From Rhizoclosmatium globosum (taxonomy: Eukaryota > Chytridiomycota > Chytridiomycetes > Chytridiales > Chytriomycetaceae), in assembly GCA_002104985.1 (NCBI GenBank), contig MCGO01000036.1, positions 357,374 to 421,373 on the forward strand: 64,000 bases of DNA. The letters run 5' to 3'. Position numbers and translations under genes: made by a program. Under the pieces are notes generated by a model. That model did not search any database and was not told where the DNA came from. It saw only the letters and a list, made by a program, of their open reading frames with translations. Positions 57,801-64,000 of this stretch are shown here, one piece after another; position 1 is the first letter of the stretch, and the number at the start of each line of letters is the position of its first letter.

Positions 57801-58600
57801 ATTCCCAGAAATTCTGCATGCAGGACGTTGAGGCTTTGTCAAAAATTCAAGTGGGGGGTGGTAGGATGCAGCAATTACCGGAATTCAACTTTAATGCCTC
57901 CGCTCTTGGAAAGCAGTTTTACGACAATGCAAGGTTTAATGACAACGACTTAAATGTGATGAGTGATTTTAATGCAGGCCGTCAAAACCCAAAAGCCACC
58001 AAAGAAGCAGTGGCACAATTTTGGGACTCGCCGTGGGTTGAAGGGAACCAATTATGTCACATTGTTCCTGACAGAGTCATTGGAGCAGGTCTCCTTGAAT
58101 GCACTGAAACTGTTCGCCAAGATTTGACTGCCAAAAAACATGTTATCAATTTTATCAAATCGTATGTAGATGACGAAGGTCGGTTAACAGAATCTTTGAG
58201 GATTTTTGATCAAATGCTGAGTGGAGAGGCTACCTCAAAAGAGTTTTTGAAGCTGAGGGCAAATATGGCAGACTACGAATTGAATCTAGTTAATGGACCA
58301 AGGCGTGAAAATATTGCTCAGGGCAATCGTTTACATATTCCGCTGAATTTGGGTGATGATCGAAATGTGTACACCACGCGTCAACATGCAATTCAAATGG
58401 AGGCATGGAAATCACTATTAGAAAATAACGTTTTGAAATCAAGTAATAGGGAAGATTGGATAACATATTTTGGTGGTCAGAATAATGGGAAACACTTGAA
58501 TTGGACACACAACCTTCAAAATTCCATTGTGCTGGGAGAAGGTGTTAACAAACAAAAACTCACATATGATGTACCATACTTTGGGACACTAAAAAAATAA
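54894..58600 (+). CDS. Modular toxin/effector-like protein: LFP repeats, hydrophobic core, OTU-like and HNH-like C-terminus
   Basis: Exons 54894-55238, 55283-56111, 56176-56424, 56472-57257 and 57306-58600, all in phase, 1167 residues. Residues ~36-220: seven LFP(K/R)xxR repeats. Next come hydrophobic Gly-rich segments (VALGVGCIAGGVYLTMITGG), an Ala/Ser-rich helical region and a 42-residue tandem duplication. The C-terminal ~430 residues contain GHYTELIDG and NTCLSDALGIY, like the His and Cys blocks of OTU-type peptidases. Further on are CHIVPDRVIG and NLVNGPRRENIAQGN, like the His and Asn parts of an HNH nuclease. No signal peptide at this ATG. Polymorphic-toxin or secreted-effector role is inferred from architecture. 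Intron 2 (donor GTGTTC) is the least certain junction. Confidence 0.62.
54999..55560 (+). repeat. Seven ~27-residue LFP(K/R)xxR coding repeats
   Basis: Repeats begin with LFPRKLRC, LFPRTERR, LFPRRRRC, LFPKQERS, LFPKMQRK, YFPKQCRS and LFPKMSRC, spaced 27, 27, 27, 26, 27 and 24 residues. The regular spacing runs across the intron 55239-55282, which supports that splice. Sequences between the motifs are Ser/Thr/Lys-rich and diverged. Confidence 0.82.
56735..56986 (+). repeat. 126-bp in-frame direct duplication
   Basis: Copies 56735-56860 and 56861-56986 differ at a single base as far as I can see (GTT to ATT, Val to Ile). Each encodes 42 residues starting ENTPG and ending AAVLL. Very recent tandem duplication inside a coding exon. 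Confidence 0.93.
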
Positions 58601-59352
58601 ATACATTTTAAATCTGGGAAGGCCATTGTGGAGCAGTTGTCTTAGGCACATGGGTGCTCTCTTGATGTAGGGAAGTACCAGGGAAGTACTGCTTTTTGCT
58701 TTTTCAGACCAACTATCTTTATTCTTGAACAGCGGAACTTTCATATATTAGGGCTAGGATTAGGGTTTATACCCTTAGTGTTGGGATGGGTTAAGATGGT
58801 CAACTGGACCATACCTTCATAAATAGTCAAAACAACCAATATAACTCTTATTTCAACCTCAAAGAATACTGTTAAGTGTTTGTTGGGGCCAGGTTTTAAT
58901 TTGGGTTATGTCTTGCAGATGCAGATGCTTAAGTAGAGACAGTCAGAGATCAGGACATCACAGTTATAATGGATCAAGTAATGAGGTATAGTTTGATCAA
59001 GAGCAGTTGCATCCCCGCGCATTTTTGAGCAGAGATAGAGAGTGTCACAATCTTTGATCCAAGTGTACTGTAGAGATGTTTGGGGTTGCAAATGGATCAT
59101 CAGGACTCTGTAATCGTGATCCAGTGTTTCTGTGCTCTCCCGATTTCTCTCCCAGTGTAGCCTGTGTGTGTTTGTTTTGGCTCTTGAAATATGCAATCAA
59201 TAGCTGCTCCACAGTTCTATCCACTCTTTCTATCCAAATCTACTCTTCTTTCTTCTATATATCAGGATTTATTACGAAGGTTTTTGTGGTTGGAAAGGGT
59301 TTAGACAACATCTTGTTTCTGCTTGTTCACACTCTCTTCACCGCAAAAATAG
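58601..59352. other. Intergenic with degenerate telomere-like motif
   Basis: 750 bases with no convincing gene. At 58748-58779 the sequence holds TTAGGG, TAGGA and TTAGGG followed by an inverted ACCCTTA, a degenerate telomeric cluster between the effector-like gene and the first OrsD-type element. An upstream exon of that element is expected here (its first visible exon starts at an acceptor) but I could not place it. Confidence 0.55.
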
Positions 59353-62094
59353 ATCTCCGCTTCAATGCCCAGAAGCAGAATGCAAGGATCTCCCCTTGTT
59401 TGGAAGCAAGTATTCATTGATAAAACATGCAAGGTTACACCATCAACCTGTTGTTGGAGTTTATTACTGGAAAAATGACTACACAAGTATACAATTGTTT
59501 CTTTTTTTTAGTCGATAACTAAAACAAAGATTTTTATAGGAGAGGATGTACTTACTATGATTCAACGAAATCCAGAAAACAAAATGTTCAAGTGCAACAA
59601 GTGTAGCTATGCTGACCCCTTTCCTGAGAAGCTTCAGAAACACGTGAAAATTACAAAGTGTGGTGTTGGCCATCCTGCTAGACATGGTTTCATGTGCTTG
59701 GATTGTCCCTATGTTTGTGTGACTGAACGATCCATGAAACTGCACTGTCGGACTAAACATTCTGATAACCCATACTGGGCTTTCAAGCCAACTCTTGTGA
59801 CAAAAGTTCACAGTAGCATCTATAAAATGTTCAAGCCTGAGGAAGGGTTCGATGCTCATCAGAGAGCCAAGCAACTTCAAAGCCTTGCTCGGAAACAGAA
59901 AAAGGTGAAAAACACAGCTGGATCACGTTCAAAAGCATACCTCTCAACTGGATTGGAAACTGCTGGTTTGATTGCCTCATCAAGCAAAACAAATACACCA
60001 TTTTTAAACAATGTGAGTTCAATATATTCATAGCAAGTGGTTGTTTACTTAATTTTATGGTAGATGGGATGGGACAAGTTGGTGTTTGGGGTTGATGCCA
60101 TCAAGAATCCTGCAAACTACATTGCCTTATTGAAGGAGTCAAAAGACACCAAAGCTGTCTTTGTATGTTGTCGTCTGTTCTTGGAAAAAGTGAATGAGTT
60201 GGCATCATTGCCTGGAACGCAACCAACCCGCACTGCTATCAAAAATGCTGGTCGTAAGTCTACAAATGACTCTGGCTACGCAGGAAAGGTTTTCAAAGCT
60301 ATTGACGTCAAAACCAGTATTCCAATCTACACTAGAACACTGGGCCTTTTTGTTGTGATGTTGATTGCTCGAATGGAAGGGAAACCCACTGGCACAAAGC
60401 TGCCGAAACTCCGTGAAGAAGTGAATGAGGCTGTCGATGAATTTGTTCAATCTCTTGATGTCCCCCTTCTTTGCAGAACAGATGCTGTCTTTCAAAATCA
60501 GCAACAGGCTTTGGTCAAATTATTGAGGATTGTACTGTTTGAGGACATTGGGTTTGATGGCCTTGACACTAGCCGAATCCATTTAGTGGAGGAGTTCTTG
60601 ATGCTCAAGTTTTTGCAGTCTGATGGCACATTTTGCAAGGAACAACTGATGACTGGGCCTTGTACTCATATTCTTTTTGCCTCTCGTTGTCTTGTCTTGG
60701 ATTGGTGCCAAGAAATAGCTTCCTTTGGTTCTTGGATGCAAAAAGCTGAAAAAGAAAAGTAAGTTGTGTTCTATTTATGTTGGTTATTAATGTTTGGAAA
60801 AGAGAGATCAATCAAGTCATTGAGCTCGTAAGCTATGGGAAACACAGTCTTCCATATGCAAAAATGAAACAGTTCAAGTCAGTCTGTGGATTGATTGTGA
60901 TGGGCAGTAACACAGCCAATTTAATCAGCAAGCATTGGGACTATTCTCTGCCAAATGAACCAAAATTGGTCATTGACAATCGGGTTGGGATTTCAAAGAC
61001 AATGTTCCGTGAAGGGTGTGCAAATTACTTTCAAGTTATATCTGAGGACTTGGACTCTTTGTTGTATGGAATGGATGTTACCAACTTCAAGTTTGATCCA
61101 ACACATTTGACTGATAATGTCGCAAATACAACACCAGGCTACAGCTTCATGACAGATGCAGCCAACAGCACTATTTTCACTGAAGCCAATGGAAATAGAC
61201 TGGAAGAGCATCTCAGGAAAAAGATAGAATTGAGAGCTATGTTTTTTGTACCTGGCAGGTGTATTTATCAGGCTGATGCTATGGAACGATACACAGGTAT
61301 TACACAACTGGTTAGTGCTATACATCTAACAAACAGCAGTTCAAGTTGACAAGTTTATTTCTCTTTTGATGCTGGGTCTTACCTTGTTTTGTGGAATGCC
61401 TCCTCGTACGACTGAGTTTCAAATGACGTCAATTGTTAATTCTGGTTTGGGAAAAAGGAATTTGATGATCTTGGAGCATAGACTCTGCATTAATTTGAGG
61501 TTTGTATTGATAGAATGATTAGGAAAGACTCAACTTACGTTACTTCAAAGGTACAACAAGTCAAGTGCAAACTCTGGATACCACAAGGACGTTTTTCGAT
61601 TTGTTCCAGACAAGCTTGCACAAATTCTTATGAAGTATTTGGTGTTTGTGTATCCACTCTACACGTAAGGCTTCTTTGCAAAGTATCAATGATAAGATTA
61701 CTAATTGCTTTCTCAGTGCATTCTGGGCAGATATGAGAATCCGCAAAAAGATGTCGTTCCTTACCCATGAAGAGGAAATTCATGCCAAGACTTACCTGTT
61801 CTTGAGAAATGGTGTTGAAACAAACGTAAAAGTATTGCTCGATTGTACATGCAAAGTTTCTGGAACATTTTCGGGGTCAATCTGGGAATCCGCCACACTC
61901 GACAAATGATGGCATCTTTTGCTGATGACATTGACTTTGAAGAAGCTGCTGCAGCCACTGTGAATGAGACTGTTAGCAGACAGTTTGGGCACAGCTCCAG
62001 GGTCCACCAACTCAACTACGGGGCCACTACTGACGGAGCTGCAGTTATTCGGAAAATGAAGAGCATCTCTGATAAATGGTGGCATTGGTGCTTT
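59353..62094 (+). pseudogene. OrsD/zinc-finger N-half of a telomere-linked RecQ-type gene, copy 1, truncated
   Basis: Exons <59353-59486, 59540-60012, 60064-60758, 60803-61296, 61337-61499, 61551-61664 and 61717-~61825, then frame 61855-62094. Exon 1 has a C2H2 finger (CPEAECK...KHARLHH). Exon 2 has CNKCSYADPFPEKLQKHVK and HGFMCLDCPYVCVTERSMKLHC, the OrsD (PF12013) pattern of fungal subtelomeric RecQ-like genes. Later parts (PPRTTEF, GVNLGIRHTRQMMASF, QFGHSSRVHQLNYG, SDKWWHW) match the region before the helicase in such genes. The frame is broken near 61826-61855, and the gene ends directly at (TTAGGG)3 with no helicase domain. Probably a dead, telomere-truncated copy. Confidence 0.65.
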
Positions 62095-62114
62095 TTAGGG
62101 TTAGGGTTAGGGTT
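62095..62114 (+). repeat. Telomeric repeat (TTAGGG)3 at gene truncation point
   Basis: Three perfect TTAGGG units (62095-62112) directly abutting the broken end of the OrsD-type gene; the orientation is G-rich toward increasing coordinates, as for a right-hand chromosome end. Confidence 0.92.
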
Positions 62115-62544
62115 CTATACTGTTGGATTAAAAAGAGTTTGTAACGTCAGACCAAGAGAGGAAAAATGAGTGAAACCCAAAGGTGAGTATGAGTCTGCTT
62201 GAGTTGTGTGTATCTCGAAACGGAGAGAGTTGTACATCAGGATGCAACTTATGATCCGACAAAGATTTTGGATGCCTGAGTGGGCTGAAGGGGTTAGGGT
62301 TATGCCAAGGGGGGTTTCTTTGTGTTAGGTGATGGTGGGATGGTGTTGGTTGTATGTGCTGTGGGTGGTTGTGTTGGGAGGTTGGTTCATCAAATCATAG
62401 CCCTTGAAGGACTCCATCTATTCATCCCTTCAAAAGCCCCATATCTTTAGGGTTAAATAAGGCATTGTTATCCTTTCTGATTATCCTTCATTGATCATCA
62501 GACTTTAAATCCTTTTTACTAACTACCACACTTTCCAACAATAG
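62115..62544. other. Spacer between the two OrsD-type copies, with telomere-like relics
   Basis: 430 bases without a gene. Single GGGTTAGGGTT (about 62291-62301) and TTAGGGTTAA (about 62448) relics lie within. G-rich on the plus strand up to ~62390, then ordinary. The last ~30 bases are a CTAAC branch and ACAATAG acceptor of copy 2, so an upstream exon of copy 2 may lie here unseen. Confidence 0.55.
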
Positions 62545-64000
62545 ATCAGAACGAGAATGTTCCATGGAAGAGTGCAAGGACGTTCCTGCCTTTAGCAACA
62601 AGTATGCATTGGCAAAACATGGGAGGATGGTTCACCAGCGAGTTGTTTCTGTTCGATATTGGATCAATGACTACACACGTAAGTTCTTTTGAAAGAAAAC
62701 ATAAATAACACATCTTAATTTAGAGGAAGATGTACTCACAATTATTCCAAGAGATTCAGACAACAACATGTTCAACTGCATCAAGTGTGACCTTGCTGTA
62801 AGCCATCCAGAGAAGCTCCAGAATCATGTCAGAAAGGCAAAGTGTGGCTTGACTCATCCTGCCATATTTGGGTTCATGTGCTTGGATTGTGCCTATGTTT
62901 GTGTTACAGAGAATGGCATCAGGGTTCACTGTCGTAACAAGCATCCAAAGAATCCATACTGGGGATACAGGCCAACCAAAGTGACAAAAGTTCACACTCG
63001 TGTCTACAGAATGTATAACCCAGAGGAAGGCTTTGATGCCAAGATGAGAGCCAAGGAACTCAAAAGCTTTGCCCGTAAACAGAAGAAGATTAAAAACACT
63101 GCTGGATCACGTTCAAAAGCTTATTTATCCACTGGATTGGAAACTGCTGGTTTGATTGCCTCTTCAAGCAAAACAAACACTCCGTTCTTGAATAATGTAT
63201 GTCTTTTGTTTTCCTGTGGGTCCATTACTTACTCTATGTGAAATAGATGGGATGGGACAAGTTGGTGTTTGGTGTTGATGCAATCAAGAATCCAGCCAAC
63301 TACATTGCCATATTGAATGAGACAAAAGACACAAAGGCCATTGTAATTCTCTGTCGTTTATTTTTGGAGAAAGTCAATGAGTTGGCAACTCTGCCTGGAA
63401 CCCAACCAACCCGCACTGCAATCAAGAATGCTGGCCGTAAATCAACAAATGACTCTGGATATGCAGGAAAGGCTTTCAAGCCTATTGATGTCAAAACTAC
63501 TATCCCAGCATACGCTAGAACACTTGGAGTATTTGTAACCATGTTGATTGCTCGTAAGCAGGGTTCCAACACAAGAACAAAGATGCCAACACTAAGTAAT
63601 GAGGTCAACAGAGCTGTTGAGGGATTCTTGGAGGCCCTTGATGTTCCTCTCCTTTGCAGAACAAATGCAGTCTTTGAGAATCAGCAAGAAGCTCTGATCA
63701 AATTGCTGCGAATTGTCTTGTTTGAAGATATTGGATTTGAAGGTCTGAACACAAGTCAAATCCATTTGGTGGAGGAGTACTTGTTGCTTAGATTCCTGCA
63801 ACCTGATGGTACTTTTTGCAAGGAACAGCTCATGACTGGGCCATGTACTCATTTTTTGTTTACTTGTCGTTGTCTTGTCTTGGAATGGTGTCAAGAAATT
63901 GCTTCTTTTGGAACTTGGATGAGTAGAGCCGAGAAGGAAAAGTGAGTTTTTTGTATTTGTCTGCTCTTTCTAAATATGTTTAAAACAAGGGAAATCAATC
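62545..64000 (+). CDS. OrsD/zinc-finger N-half of telomere-linked RecQ-type gene, copy 2 (3' end outside window)
   Basis: Exons <62545-62678, 62724-63196, 63247-63941 and 63990->64000. Exon sizes and phases are the same as in copy 1 (134, 473, 695 nt), all open. C2H2 finger CSMEECK...KHGRMVH; OrsD part CIKCDLAVSHPEKLQNHVR and FGFMCLDCAYVCVTENGIRVHC; then basic KQKKIKNTAGSRSKAYLSTG and MGWDKLVFGVDAIKNPANYI, shared with copy 1. Identity to copy 1 is high in exon 3, lower around the fingers. It is intact as far as the window shows; whether a helicase domain follows is unknown. Confidence 0.68.

Noticed and set aside
1..64000. CRISPR arrays, rRNA, prokaryotic operon signals
   Set aside because: No regularly spaced direct repeats of CRISPR type and no rRNA core seen; gene structure is eukaryotic with introns.

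Overview
Eukaryotic DNA, most likely nuclear DNA of an early-diverging (chytrid-like) fungus. The signs are: many short spliceosomal introns (about 40-160 nt, donors mostly GTRNGT, branch sites like CTAAC/CTAAT, acceptors YAG); TTAGGG telomere-type repeats; secreted chitinase with a chitin-binding domain; GPI-type Ser/Thr-rich wall protein; and intracellular TIR/Sel1 proteins. The organism call is inference. Gene models below were built by hand from reading frame, splice motif and phase; nearly all junctions listed keep phase exactly.

Layout. 1-53 kb is a gene-dense arm: a NIPA-type Mg2+ transporter, a TIR/CHORD-like protein, a leaderless GH18 chitinase, cyclophilin-40, two Ctr copper transporters, a tandem pair of polytopic membrane proteins, a DUF3429-type mitochondrial protein, a sulfotransferase, an amino-acid permease, an adenosine-deaminase-like enzyme, a large TIR-Sel1-TIR-Sel1-2OG-Fe(II) oxygenase fusion, eIF1, the Fe-S protein Isa1, a secreted CBM5/12-GH18 chitinase, a GH26 enzyme, a long Ser/Thr/Ala/Asp-repeat wall protein, an SH3 plus beta-trefoil-like protein, an ABM-domain protein and an Old Yellow Enzyme. 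Scattered through 0-49 kb are six paralogues of one type II membrane, glycosyltransferase-like family (markers GDTxPHGR, NRFDWD and KYGGP...PYQYS.MKFYEN).

53.5-58.6 kb differs. A divergent pair of unfamiliar genes starts within about 20 bp of each other. The right-hand one is a 1167-residue modular protein: seven ~27-residue LFP(K/R)xxR repeats, hydrophobic segments, an exact-frame 42-residue duplication, and a C-terminal part with OTU-like and HNH-nuclease-like signatures. It looks like a polymorphic toxin or effector.

58.6-64 kb is subtelomere-like. It holds two diverged tandem copies of a zinc-finger/OrsD-type gene resembling the N-terminal half of fungal telomere-linked RecQ helicase genes. 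Copy 1 breaks off directly into (TTAGGG)3 and copy 2 begins about 430 bp later. Degenerate telomeric motifs also lie before copy 1. The most notable items are this telomere-punctuated tandem, the repeat/OTU/HNH protein, the TIR-Sel1-oxygenase fusion and the six-member glycosyltransferase-like family.
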